From Branchinecta lynchi (taxonomy: Eukaryota; Arthropoda; Branchiopoda; Anostraca; Branchinectidae): a stretch of 64,000 nt of DNA. The position numbers and the translations under genes are program-made. Under the pieces are notes generated by a model. The model was given only the letters and a program-made list of their open reading frames with translations, did not search any database and had not been told where the DNA came from. The stretch lies in NCBI GenBank assembly GCA_023053575.1, contig JAKZAP010000003.1, positions 534,561-598,560 on the forward strand, given 5' to 3'. Shown piece after piece: positions 53,885-64,000 of this stretch; within the stretch, counting starts at the first letter, position 1; each line of letters starts with the position of its first letter.

Positions 53885-56800
53885 CTAGAAGCTTCCGTCA
53901 CTAGATAGATTACCGTTTCTGAATCGCAGTCTAGCTGCCTGAGACCCCACACTGTCTGTCCTCCTTGGATAGTAGTACTGATCAAACTCTGATAAAACGG
54001 ATAGATTACTAGCGGTATCTCTCGTCACATTAGGTGCCTGGAATGGGCTTTGCAGCCGGTTTTCGTATTGAGGTGTATATGACACTGGTGCCTCGTCCCG
54101 GTTGCTGATGTACTGTGGCGATCTTGGACATTCCATTGGCCCGGTCTCGGAATCGATCGGTAGAGTTCGACCTGCCCCGACAGGGATCTTGCAGATTACG
54201 CAGATGACAACTATAAGCAGGATGATTATGACCCCTGCCAGGCCGATAATAGTCGCAAATAAAATCACGGTAGTGTCTGTTGTCTCTGACGCTGACGCTG
54301 TCGTGAGTGCGATGGTGGATGACGCTTTTGTTTGCTCCGTCCAGGCCGCCGAAACTGTCGTATTTGGCTCCTGAGTTGCATATGGCGCAGTTATGTTCGC
54401 TCCATTCGTTGTCGACAACGTTGAAGTTTGTTGTGACATACTTGCGGTGTTTGAGTCGCTCGCTATCGACGAGAATCCGGTTGTTGTCGATGCCGCAGGA
54501 TTTGTGGTTACTAGGCTGGACAGAACTGTTGAAGATGTGCTGTCAAAAGTGGCTGAGGTGGCCTGGCTAGATACAGCGATCGTAGAGGAAGTGCTGTCCG
54601 ACGTCCTGCCAGTGGTTACCTCTGTTTTCGCTGAGCTCGCATGGCTTGATTGTGATGATGCCTCGGTTGCTGAATCAGTTGAAGACTCTGTACGTGCTGT
54701 TGTTGGGTTAGCAGTTGGGCCTGTCGTAGGTGATAAAGACTCTGTTGAAATCATTTTTGTCGTCGGTGTGCTGCCAGTTGCTGTTGAGCTTGGTGTTCTC
54801 GGCGTATTTGTTGTTGGCGGTGTGCTGACTGCATTGCTGTTGGTTGTTGAAGACGCTGTACTATCAGATAAACCAGCTGTTGGTTCTGCTGTGGGTTTGA
54901 TGGATTGACTTGGGCTTGATGAAGCTTCCGTTGATACTGCGCTAGTAGTCGATGTGATGATGGTTGCTGCTGAGCTTAGTGTGCCACTTGACATTGTTGA
55001 CACTGTGCTGTCAGTACTTGAAGACGATGAACTTTCTGACATTGGATGAGCAGTTGTTACCGCTAACGACCCTGGTAGGCTTGGTTGTGACGAAACTTCT
55101 GTTGATACTGGGCTTGTTGTCTGTGAGCCGGTGCTTGCTGAGCTTAGGTGGTTTGTTGGACCTGTCGAATCTTGGGCGGTTGAATACGTTGTGTTTCCTG
55201 GTGTCGAATGAGCTGTTGGTACTGTAGTTGAGCTGAATTGACTTGACTGTAACGAAGCTTCTGTCGATTCTATGGCTGCTGGCAGCGTGGTATAGGTTGC
55301 ATATGAGCTTATAGAACTTGGTGACATTGTTGTTGACTCTGGGTGGATTGTATTGGTGTCAGTAGTTGAAGACGATGGGCTTTCTGACGCTGATTCCGAT
55401 GTTGACAATGTTGTAGGCAAGCTTTGCGTACTGTCGCCTGTCCCCGAGCTCAAAGCGCTTGATGACATTGTTGTCATCTTAGTGGTGATTGCATCGATGT
55501 CTGTAGTTGATATAGATGACTCTAATGTTGAGTCAGCTGTTGATAGTATTGTAGACGAGCTTTCCGTAATGTCGATAGCTTTTGAGCTCGTAGTGTTTGA
55601 TGATGTTTGTGTTAAGTCCGTGATAATGCTAGTGCCGTCTGTTGTTGAAGATGACGAACTCCCTGACATCGAATCAGATGTTGACAGTGTTGTAAATGAG
55701 CTTTCTGTACTGTCGCTTGTCCCTGAGGTTGGAGCGCTTGATGACATCATTGTTAATTCGGTGATGATCACACTGCTGTCAGTACTTGAAGACGACGCAC
55801 TGTCTGACGTCGAACCAATTGTTAATAATGTTGAAGAGCTTTCCGTACTGTCGCTTGCCCCTGTGCTTAGGGTGCTTGATGCCATAGTTGTCAATTCTGT
55901 GGTGATTGCACTACTGTCAGTATTTGAAGACGATGGGCTCTCAAATCTTGAATCAGTTGTCGATAGTATCGATAGTATTGTCGACGAGCTTGTGCTCACT
56001 GTCGTCAAATCAGCTGTTGACAGTGTTGTAGACGAGCCTTCTGTACTGTCACTTGCCCCTGAACTTTGAATGCTTGATGACATTGTTAATTCCGTGATGC
56101 TCACACTGATGTCAGCACTTGAAGATGACGGGCTTGATGGCATTGTTTTCATCTCAGTGGTGATGGCATTGCTGTCAGTAGTTGAGAAAAACGACTCTAA
56201 TGTCGAGTCAGCTGTTGATTGTATTGTGGACGAGCTTTCCGTACTCTCGATAGACTCTGAGCTTAGAGTGTTTGATGACGTTTGTGTTAGCTCCGTGCTA
56301 ATGCCAGTGCCGTCTGTAGCTGAAGACGATGAGCTCTCTGACATCGAATCAGATGTTGAGAGTGCTGTAGACGAGTCTTCTGTACTGTCGCTTGTCCCTG
56401 AGCTTGGAGGGCTGGATGACATCATTGCTAATTCCGTGATAGTCACACTGCTGTCAGTACTTGAAGACGACGGGCTTGGTAGCATTGTTTTCAGCTCAGT
56501 GGTGATTGCATTGCTGTCAGTAGTTGAGAAAGATAACTCTAATGTTGAGTCAGCTGTTGATAACATTGTAGACGAGCTTTCTGTACTGTCAATAGCCTCT
56601 GAGCTTGGGATGTTTGATGATGTTTGTGACTCCGTGCTAATGCCCGTGCCGTCTGTAGTTGAAGACGATGAGCTCTCTGACATCGAATCATATGTTGACA
56701 GTGGTGTAGACGAGCCTTCCATACTGTCGCTTGTCCCTGAGCTTCGAGGGCTTGATGACATCATTGTTAATTCCGTGATGATCAGACTGCTGTCAGTACT

Positions 56801-58182
56801 TGAAGACGACGGGCTGTTCGACGTCGAAGCAAATGTTAATAGTATTGAAGAGCTCTCCGTACTTTCGCTGGCCACCGGGCTCAGGGTGCTTGATAACATT
56901 GGTGTCAATTCCGTGGTGTCAGTAGTTGACGACGATGAGCTCTTAAATGTTGAATCAGTTGTCAATAGTATTGTAGACGAGCTTAGGCTCTCTGACGTTG
57001 AATCAGATGTTGACAGTGTTGTAGCAGAACCTTCCGTACTGTCGCTTGCCCCTGAGCCCTGAGTGCTTGATAACATAGTTGTTAATTCGGTGGTGATTGC
57101 ATTTGTGTCAGTAGCTGAAGACGATGAGCTCTCAAATGTCGAATCAGCTGTTAATAGTGTTGTAGGCGAGCTTTCCGTACTGTCGCTTGTCTCTGAGCTC
57201 TGAGTGGTTGATAACATAGTTGTCAGTCCCAAGGTGATTGTATTTTTGTCAGTATTTGAAGACGAGGGGCTCTCATATGTTGAATGAGATGACGATTGTA
57301 TCGTAGACCAGCTTGGGCTCTTTGACGTCGAATCAGCTGATGACAGTGTTGCAGGCGAGCTTTCCGTTCTGTCGCTTGCCGCTGAACTCATAGTGCTTGA
57401 TGACAGTTCCCAGCTTTGTGCGGTACTGGCAGTATTAGAAGACGCCATGTTGTCTGTTGTCCAGTCGGTCGTTGAGGCTATTGTGCTAGGGGAATTGGTT
57501 GAAGATGACATTGACTCGGTCTGTGTTGTGATTGGTGGTGGAGTGACGGCTTGTCGACAGCCGATTGGTTCCAAAGGCCCTGGCGGCAAGACGGAGAGCG
57601 TGGCGTTATCCCACTGCAAAATGACTTTAATGACTTGAACAGCTGTCTCTGGGATGTTCAACTTCTGTCTTGAATGTAAACATATTCGGATAGGCACTCC
57701 TGCTGGTATATTCAAACCGGAGTAGCTAATATCGTTAAATGTAGTGCCGAAGACGGTCGGTGCGCTGCCGGAGAACAGTGCCAAGTGCGTTCCATCTTGC
57801 TTGACATAATAAGGGGATAGCTCTGGAGGGGAATTCCCTGCCGTCCCGAAGTTCACCCGTCTTCTGCTAAGAATGAGCTTCAAGCGTATATTTTCTTCGA
57901 CTGTAATCTCTGGGCTGTGGAGGTGACCTCCCACTAGGGCTCCGGGAAGTCCTGGGTCCCCGATCTTATTTTCAAATTCGTAGTTGTAGAAAGATTGGTT
58001 TATGTTGCTGAGATTTATCTTCCATTTGCCATGGGTCGATCCTTCTTGTGGCTCCCAACAACCGAAGCCGTTTTGCATGGTGTCGAAGAGGTAGACGCCA
58101 GGTGGTCTAGATGCCATCAGTGCGAAACTGGTCTGTACGACACTGGTGTTTGATAGATAGCTTTTCTGTTCTCGAACTTTAC
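53885..58182 (-). CDS. mucin-like type I membrane protein, main exon
   Basis: A single open frame from an acceptor (TTAATTTCAG, exon from 58182) to TGA-free stop TAG at 53885. About 200 residues of non-repetitive ectodomain (FDTMQNGFGCWEPQEGSTHG near the start, ending IGCRQAV) are followed by about 1050 residues that are Ser/Thr-dominated with degenerate repeats of about 48 residues (landmarks TTDSNAITTELTTM, ASDSTESSSTTLSTADST). One membrane helix follows (ILFATIIGLAGVIIILLIVV), then a cytoplasmic tail of about 100 residues with YTPQY and FDQYYYP. This is the architecture of membrane mucins or adhesion receptors. The ectodomain family is not recognised. The ORF could nominally start at 58213, but those bases look intronic. 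Confidence 0.85.
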
Positions 58183-58682
58183 CTGAAATTAATGCATTTT
58201 GTTTATTTCTCATTCTACAGGTTGTCAGTGTCTTGAAACATAAGATTTAACGGTTACGGCTCAAGGTATACACGTTAAGATAAAAATCGCTGAATTGCTT
58301 ATCAAAAATTCTTCGGATATCAAATTATTAATTGTATCTGAGATAAAGCTAACCTTGTTGATACTTGACCCCGAAAACCCTAAATTAATATTGAACCCAA
58401 TTAACCCTTCGAACGACTTCAGTATTTAAGTCTCTAATTAATATGCTCATCCCATGTTGTATTTTGGTGCTACTCAGGGATTCTGAAATTTCTTCCGTGA
58501 AAGTAATAAATCACCCGAGAATAAATAGCAGTGGGATGTTTACATTTTCCAGATCACCACTTAAACAGGCCATCCTTTTGAACATTTGTGGGTTTTCAGT
58601 AGCTTTTATTTTGCTTCTTTATTTGGAAAATGTTGCCACACAAACTATGAATATCTGAGGCTTGAAATTTTGTCTCATGTTT

Positions 58683-59872
58683 TTGGGATCCCAAAACGTA
58701 AGTGGAGGGATACCTATGACATCGCAAAAGTTGTCCGTCTATCCGTCCGTCCGTCTGTCCGTCCGACCGTCTGTCCGTCTGTAAGCACGATAACTCTCGA
58801 AGGGAATGAGATATTTTGATGAAACTTGGTGTGAGGATTCGTTCGGTCGTCGGACCAGTCAAGTTCGTAGATGGGCTTTGTAGCCCTACATTTAGGGGTG
58901 GGGGTTCAAATTAAGGGGCAAACAAAATATTTTGAAACAGCTAATGTGATAGTCGGTTATGGGGTAAGAGACATGCTGAGCGCGATGGTGAAAACTATTT
59001 TGTCATCGGACGAGTAGTTCGCCCGGAATCCGGCCAAAACCGGGAAGTTTGTTGAAAGTAAAAGTTTTATTTGAAGTTGTTTAGATGTTCAATTTAGGGG
59101 TAGGAAGACATGCTGAAGACGATGGTGAAAACCATTTTCTCGACTGACAAGTAGTTCGCCCGGAATCCGGCCGAAACCGGAAAGTTTGTTAAAATTAGAA
59201 GTTTTTATTTCGAGTTGATTAAATGTTCGATTTAGGGCAAGAAGACATGTTGAACACTTATGTGAAAACAGTTTTCTATCCGGACATGTAGTTCGCCCGG
59301 AATCCGGCGAAAACCGGAAAGTTGGTTAAAAGTAAAAGTTTAATCTGGAGTTGATTAAATGTTTGATTTATGGGTAAAAAGACATGCCAAACACGATGTT
59401 GAAAATCATTTTCTCAATGGACAACTAGTTCGCCCGGAATCCGGCCAAAACCGGAAAATTTGTTAAAAAGCAAAAGTTCGATTAGATGACAGATTAAGGG
59501 GTAAGAAGAGAGGCCGAGTCGGTTTATGACAATGGTTTTTTACCCGGACATAAAATTATTCCGGAATCCGGTTGTAACCGGATTTTTTTTTAAGTCAAAC
59601 TTTTATTCAAAGTTGATTAGATGTTCTTTATAGGGATAAGGAGATACGCTGGTTTTGTTTCTGTTTTTTTTTTTGCTGGACTAGTAGTTCGCTCGGAAAT
59701 CGGCAGGAAGTCTCGGTCAGTATCGTCAAAATATATATGGCTTATAGAGGTATTTCTGAACTTGGTTTTCTCTGATGATTAGCCTGTCCAAGACTGGATC
59801 TGGCGAAGACAAGACTCGATTGTCTGAATCAAATATTAGATTTTTGGGATCCCATCGACACCTTTGGTCTTG
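58683..59872 (-). mobile_element. family A pearl-like element A6
   Basis: + strand start TTTTGGGATCCCAAAACGTA, the longest CCGT microsatellite of the window (GTCCGTCTATCCGTCCGTCC and further units to 58783), six to seven core units, and end TTTTTGGGATCCCATCGACA then CCTTTGGTCTTG. It lies in the intron of the mucin-like gene. Confidence 0.9.
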
Positions 59873-60160
59873 TTTCCTTTAACCCTCCAACCAAATAAGG
59901 GCCAGGAAAAACCTGAAGAATAAAGGGGTTGCTCTACATGTACCCCCACCCGCCAGTTATGCGCACGGTTTAGATGAAATAAAGGCTGAATAATGAGTTG
60001 GAAAGACAGGTTGAAGTAAAGAACATGCGAACTACTTTAATGTAAAACGAACCTTCACAGCAATTGATCACATCAGGTACATCGTAATAAGAGAATTGTA
60101 CATAATAAGGCAATACTCAGGAAATAACCAGTACAAATAAAGCATTGGGGATAGGTTTGT
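59873..60160. other. unassigned intronic region
   Basis: No recognised feature. Confidence 0.4.
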
Positions 60161-60490
60161 CACTTATTCAAGGCTTCAACGAATGCTGACACAAGCGCTT
60201 TCTATAACTTGCTGTTCTTTCACTGATGGGATTGAGAATCGGAACTTCTGTATTTTAGCTCGACGTAATCGAGGTAATATGAGGCTGGAAGTAAGTGCTG
60301 AAAATTTGAGCGGGAACGCAGATTATTCCTAAACGTTGTACATCCAGTAACACGTCGGACTGCTAAGGCTGGTAAGCGGAATTCATTGAGAAAGAGGATG
60401 TAAGGCTCTCTTCTAGATTGTTTTGAACCTATTATAGGACTGATCTACCGTCAGGTCAATGTGCAATACCGGATAAGCACACCAAAGCAG
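60160..60490 (-). pseudogene. probable LINE C-terminal fragment
   Basis: - strand: PALAVRRVTGCTTFRNNLRS, RSNFQHLLPASYYLDYVELK and YRSS, reminiscent of the ..LLPP.Y.LR.... terminus of LINEs, preceded by SRREPYILFLNEFRL. Frames are broken. This is supported only by pattern, so other origins are possible. Confidence 0.45.
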
Positions 60491-60491
60491 T

Positions 60492-60915
60492 GGACGGATG
60501 AAAGCAGTGTTGAGGCGGAGAACATCTGATTATAGGCATGAAGATTTGGAAAACAGTTTGAGGAGAGACAGAGACGCACTAGCCTACTTAATAACCTTAC
60601 AAATATGCTTTGGTATCTGGTGATTTTGTATCTGCCACCTGCGTCTTTCTCGAGATATTCCAGGTCGCTTCTCTGCATATTTCAGCCGAAAGAAGTGTTG
60701 CGGATGAAAGATGCAAAGCAGTGTTGAAAGCAGTGTTGAAGAACATCTAACTTTGTGCATGAAGATTTAGAAAACTGTTTGAAGAGAGACAGAGACGCAG
60801 TAGCCTGCTTAATAATCTTACAAATATGCTTTAGTATCTCGGGATTTTGTATCTGCCATCTGCGTCTTTCTCGAGATATTCCAGGTCGTTCTACATATTT
60901 CAACCGAAAGACTTC
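60492..60915. repeat. tandem duplication of about 200-bp unit
   Basis: 60520-60690 and 60745-60900 share GAAAAC.GTTTGA.GAGAGACA, GAGACGCA.TAGCCT.CTTAAT, TACAAATATGCTTT.GTATCT and TCTGCGTCTTTCTCGAGATA. About 85-90 percent similar by eye. It lies just downstream (- strand) of the predicted first exon of the mucin-like gene. Confidence 0.85.
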
Positions 60916-60920
60916 CCTAC

Positions 60921-61038
60921 CTGTATGGGAAAGTCCATTTAAACCAACATCCGCTCCTTGAGATATGCTATTGTGGCTCTGAAGCTCAGCCTCCGGGATT
61001 ATCTGGAAACAAATCAGTAGAAATGGGATTCTGAACAT
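60921..61038 (-). CDS. mucin-like protein, predicted first coding exon (signal peptide)
   Basis: ATG at 61038 opens MFRIPFLLICFQIIPEAELQ, which has the charge and hydrophobic core of a signal peptide. The frame runs to CATACAG|GTAGGG at 60921, 118 bases, phase 1. The main exon at 58182 begins in the complementary phase, and the joined frame is 4416 bases, 1471 codons plus stop. Alternatively TTTGTTTCCAG at about 61003 is an acceptor and this is an internal exon with the same frame. Support is from phase and signal-like sequence only. Confidence 0.6.
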
Positions 61039-61896
61039 TTTATACTAAGCGACTGATCGTCTACGCGAGAGTTTTATGTTGCATTCTTGGTTGAGACAGA
61101 TTTACAACTATTGATAAAAACTTAGATAAAATGTAGCTTTTTATTGCGTACAAACATCCTCAAAAATTAAGGCTCATGATGTTTTTTTTCCTGTTGATTC
61201 TGTCGTCGAGGGGATTAAGGGATTAATTATCGATCTTTTTTTGCTGATTTATAGTCCTAAAACTGTAATGTGCAATCTGGGTGGCAGGTGGCGTACTTCT
61301 AGCTAGAGGCTGGATAGGATCTTTGCCAAGAAGAGCAGAAACGTCGATGGAATTCACCGTATTCCATTCCAGTGCTTCCAAGCGGACTAGTTTCTCTTAA
61401 TCCCCCTATGCCTCGTCATCATCACTTATGACACACATAGTAATATCCGCATATTCAGTCACAACTATACGTAATTGGGTTCGATAATTTGGTTATTACC
61501 CACTCTTACATCTTATCCTGGTCAGGCCTAGAACAAAGAAATCCACGATATATATTGTCACCATCATCACTCCAAGGTAAACAAAAATTGGCTAAAGTCA
61601 GTGACTCGGGTCTGTGATTGGTCAAAACACTCCAACGATACATTTCAACATGGCAGGGATGGATTTTTCCATCTCGACTATCTTTTCAGCGTCTTTTCTT
61701 CCCAGTTTCAACCGTAAGACGGCCTTATTACCGGCGTTATTACCATTGCAGGTGTGACTATAGTGGGGCCCGGGCCTAAAATAGTTCCGCAAGTTGATGA
61801 GTAGAAAATCTGCAATCTGCTTCCCAGGTAATGGAGGTTGAGTATATGTCTCAATAGTCGAAATGAAAGTTACCCACTACCTTATGGATCTGATTT
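61039..61896. other. unassigned region upstream of the mucin-like gene
   Basis: Presumably holds its promoter, but no TATA box or other element could be assigned with confidence. Confidence 0.35.
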
Positions 61897-62910
61897 TTGG
61901 GATCCCAAAATGTAAGTGGAAGGATACCTATGACATCGCAAAAGTTGTCCGTCCGTCCGTCTGTAAGAACGATAACTTTCGAAGGGAATGAGATATTTTG
62001 ATGAAACTTGGTGTGAGGATTCTTTGGGTCAAGAGTAAGATCGAGTTCGTAGATGGGCTTTGTGGCCCTACATTTAGGGGTGGGGGAGGGGGTTTAAATT
62101 AAGGGGCAAGCAAAATATTTGTAAACAGCTTATGTGATAGTCGATTATGGGGTAAGAGTTCGCCCGGAATCCGGCCAAAACCGGAAAGTTTGTTAAAAGT
62201 AAAAGTTTTATTTGAAGTTGATTAGATGTTTGATTTAGCTGTTAAAAGACATACTGAACACGATTCTGAAAACTATTTTCTCGCCGGACAACTAGTTCGC
62301 CCGAAATCCGGCCAAAACCGGAACATTTGTTAAAATCAAAAGTTGCATTTGAAGTTGATTAGACGTTCGATTTAGGGATAGAAAGACATGCTGAACACTT
62401 TTTATTAAAACCCTTTCCCGCCGGACAAGTAGTTCGCCCGGAATCCGGAAAAGCAAAAGTCTTATTTGTAGTTGATTAGATTCCGATTTAGGGGTAAGAA
62501 GTGGTGCTGAATCCATACATGACAATCTTTTTTTTTACCCGGACGCATAGTTCGCACGGAATCCGGCTGAAACCAGAAAATTAGTGAGTTAAAGCTTTAT
62601 TTGAGGTTGATTAGATGTTCGAAATTGGGGTAAGGAGATACGCTGAATTCGTTTTGGAGCTTTGTTATTTTGTCGGATAAGTAGTTCCCGTAAGTTTTGA
62701 TCAGTTTCCTCAAAACAAATGTGACTTATAGGGGTAAACACACATGCTGAATCCATATCTGAACTTGGTTTTCTCAGATGATTAGCTATTTGGCCTTATC
62801 TGTTTCTAAATATTTGAAGTAAAAATGCTTAAGGAGTCTGGAGAAGACAGGACCAAACTGTCTGGATGAGATGTTAAATTTGTGGGATCCCATCGAAACC
62901 TTTGGTCTTG
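61897..62910 (-). mobile_element. family A pearl-like element A7
   Basis: + strand start TTGGGATCCCAAAATGTAAG, short GTCCGTCCGTCTG microsatellite, about five core units (one shortened near 62155), and end TGTGGGATCCCATCGAAACC then TTTGGTCTTG. Confidence 0.85.
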
Positions 62911-63026
62911 TTTGCTATGTCTACACAAGTGTTGATTATTTGCCAATGAAGGACTAACAGAAACTACTCCACTTGGAGCGCTGCGTTTGAATTATTGGAA
63001 TTAGTCTCGCTAATTTATCCGTTTAA

Positions 63027-63466
63027 AGTTTAACTGAAAAGCTACCTTATTTTTGTGTCATTTAATGGAATACGCTGAACTATTTGGATTCTGCAAGGGG
63101 ATTTTTTTTTGTCCCACTATTTGCTCCAGTTATGACGTTAAGAATATCTACGGCCGTCACCACAACGAAAATTCTACTATGTCACGGGAAATTTTAAATC
63201 TCAACACAAACGCGGCTTTTCAGTGGGCAGTGGTGAGATTGGTGAAGATTGCTTAGTGCCTGAACAAAAAAAAATCATAAATCTTCTTATAAGGCATACA
63301 AGAAAAATACAAGAGCATAGAGGTACACAAATCACGCGGAAATTCCACGATTTGAAAATTGACTATTAGTGAATAGCGGAAAAACGAAGTAGCGCATTTT
63401 CAGCGGGTCTTCAAGCCAATTTATGTGAATAAGCGTTATCCTATCCCAGCCCTTTTCAGTTGAACT
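63027..63466. mobile_element. family G MITE flanked by TTAA, copy 2
   Basis: AGTTTAACTGAAAAG at 63027 and CTTTTCAGTTGAACT to 63466, with TTAA at 63023-63026 and 63467-63470. Collinear with 16211-16660 throughout (GAACTATTTGGATTCTGC, TTCTACTATG.CACGGGAAAT, CGAAGTAGCGCATTTT). Confidence 0.9.
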
Positions 63467-63948
63467 TTAAGCATTATTCTAGATGTTATTAGGTGTATTA
63501 CGGTGTAAACGGTTTATTACAGATTCCTCTTTTTCTCTGGGTGTGCTATAATAAGGTGAATAAGGAGAATAGAACTATTGCTTGCGCAGAGCCAATCAAA
63601 TCGCTAGATCGGTTCCACCAGCAGGCCGAGGAAAGGAGCAACGTCGTCAGGGTTGCCACGGGGAAAGTTCTACTATTTTGGAAGCGGAAGAATCAACTTT
63701 TCTTCAAAAGAACACATTTTGTTTTTTGTTACGACTGCGTTAGTTCGAGGACCAATGCTGCCCGTCTGTAAATTTAGTACCATTTTATAATATAAAGGGC
63801 TTTAAATTTTACTCGTGTACTTCAAGTAGTTACTAAGAAAAAAATTTCTGATCTTTAGAAGCTCGAAAACTTGTATCAGCGTCGCAACACCGAACGCTGC
63901 ATTGATAAGAATCTTTTCAGTTCCTGTTTGAAGGAGGATGGGTATTAA
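63467..63948. other. unassigned region
   Basis: A 92-aa + frame (63493-63771) has no recognised motif. No other feature. Confidence 0.35.
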
Positions 63949-64000
63949 AGTTTAACCGAAAAGGGCTAGGATACTACAGTCTAGTTACCCATCACTTGTT
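63949..64000 (-). mobile_element. family G MITE, copy 3, cut by window end
   Basis: TTAA (63945-63948) followed by AGTTTAACCGAAAAGGGCTA and AGTTACCCAT, the reverse complement of the right end of copy 1 (ATGGGTAACTCGATTG..TTCGGTTAAACT). Confidence 0.85.

Noticed and set aside
55353..57062. Two long + strand open frames (238 and 330 codons)
   Set aside because: They are antisense shadows of the Ser/Thr repeats of the mucin-like gene and show no domain.

Overview
The window looks like nuclear DNA of an invertebrate animal. Two spliced, animal-type genes are visible: a lysophospholipid acyltransferase of the LPGAT1 family on the + strand and a mucin-like membrane protein on the - strand. There are no bacterial-style operons, and most of the sequence is mobile DNA: truncated non-LTR retrotransposons, MITEs, foldback elements and tandem-repeat elements. 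I cannot fix the phylum. The two main repeat families have the layout described for bivalve 'pearl' elements (non-autonomous Helentrons), but related elements occur in many invertebrates.

Layout. 1-3.2 kb: a GACA/GTCA satellite followed by a 5'-truncated LINE. 3.5-15.2 kb: LINE fragments, a possible pogo-like remnant, a hAT MITE with target duplication, a 2.2-kb imperfect palindrome (9.0-11.2 kb), a second foldback, and a 600-bp tandem duplication of LINE plus repeat sequence. 15.4-49.2 kb: three coding exons of the LPGAT1-like gene (15405-15614, 26705-26919, 49110-49246), separated by introns of 11.1 and 22.2 kb that are packed with repeats. The splice phases fit, and the conserved acyltransferase motifs NHx4D and FPEGG fall on exons 2 and 3. 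The gene's 3' exons were not found. 53.9-61.0 kb: a mucin-like type I membrane protein on the - strand, modelled as two exons with matching phase and a combined frame of 1471 codons. Upstream of it lie another repeat element and TTAA-flanked MITEs.

The main repeat families are labelled here as follows. A: about 1-kb elements with a 137-bp core repeat, a CCGT/ACGG microsatellite and GGGATCCC palindromes at the ends; seven main copies, one duplicated part and one divergent relative. B: 2.2-3-kb elements with a 134-135-bp core, a similar microsatellite and a terminal TGGCACTTGAG hairpin; two complete copies plus fragments. C: copies containing repeated ACCGACAAG motifs and poly-G tracts. D: TIR elements with AGCGTGTTCCACCCT ends. 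E: palindrome-rich TIR elements with AGTTGCGTTTTTGC ends. F: a short dispersed repeat seen twice. G: TTAA-flanked MITEs. H: a dispersed repeat of about 200 bp seen twice.

The most informative events are nested insertions. A family A element sits in a family E element whose empty site survives twice in the window, a LINE sits in a D element with a perfect 14-bp target duplication, and an A element sits in a tandem array. An 884-bp tandem duplication reaches 26 bases into LPGAT1 exon 2 and creates a decoy splice acceptor followed by an immediate stop. Exon 2 is also flanked by long inverted repeats.
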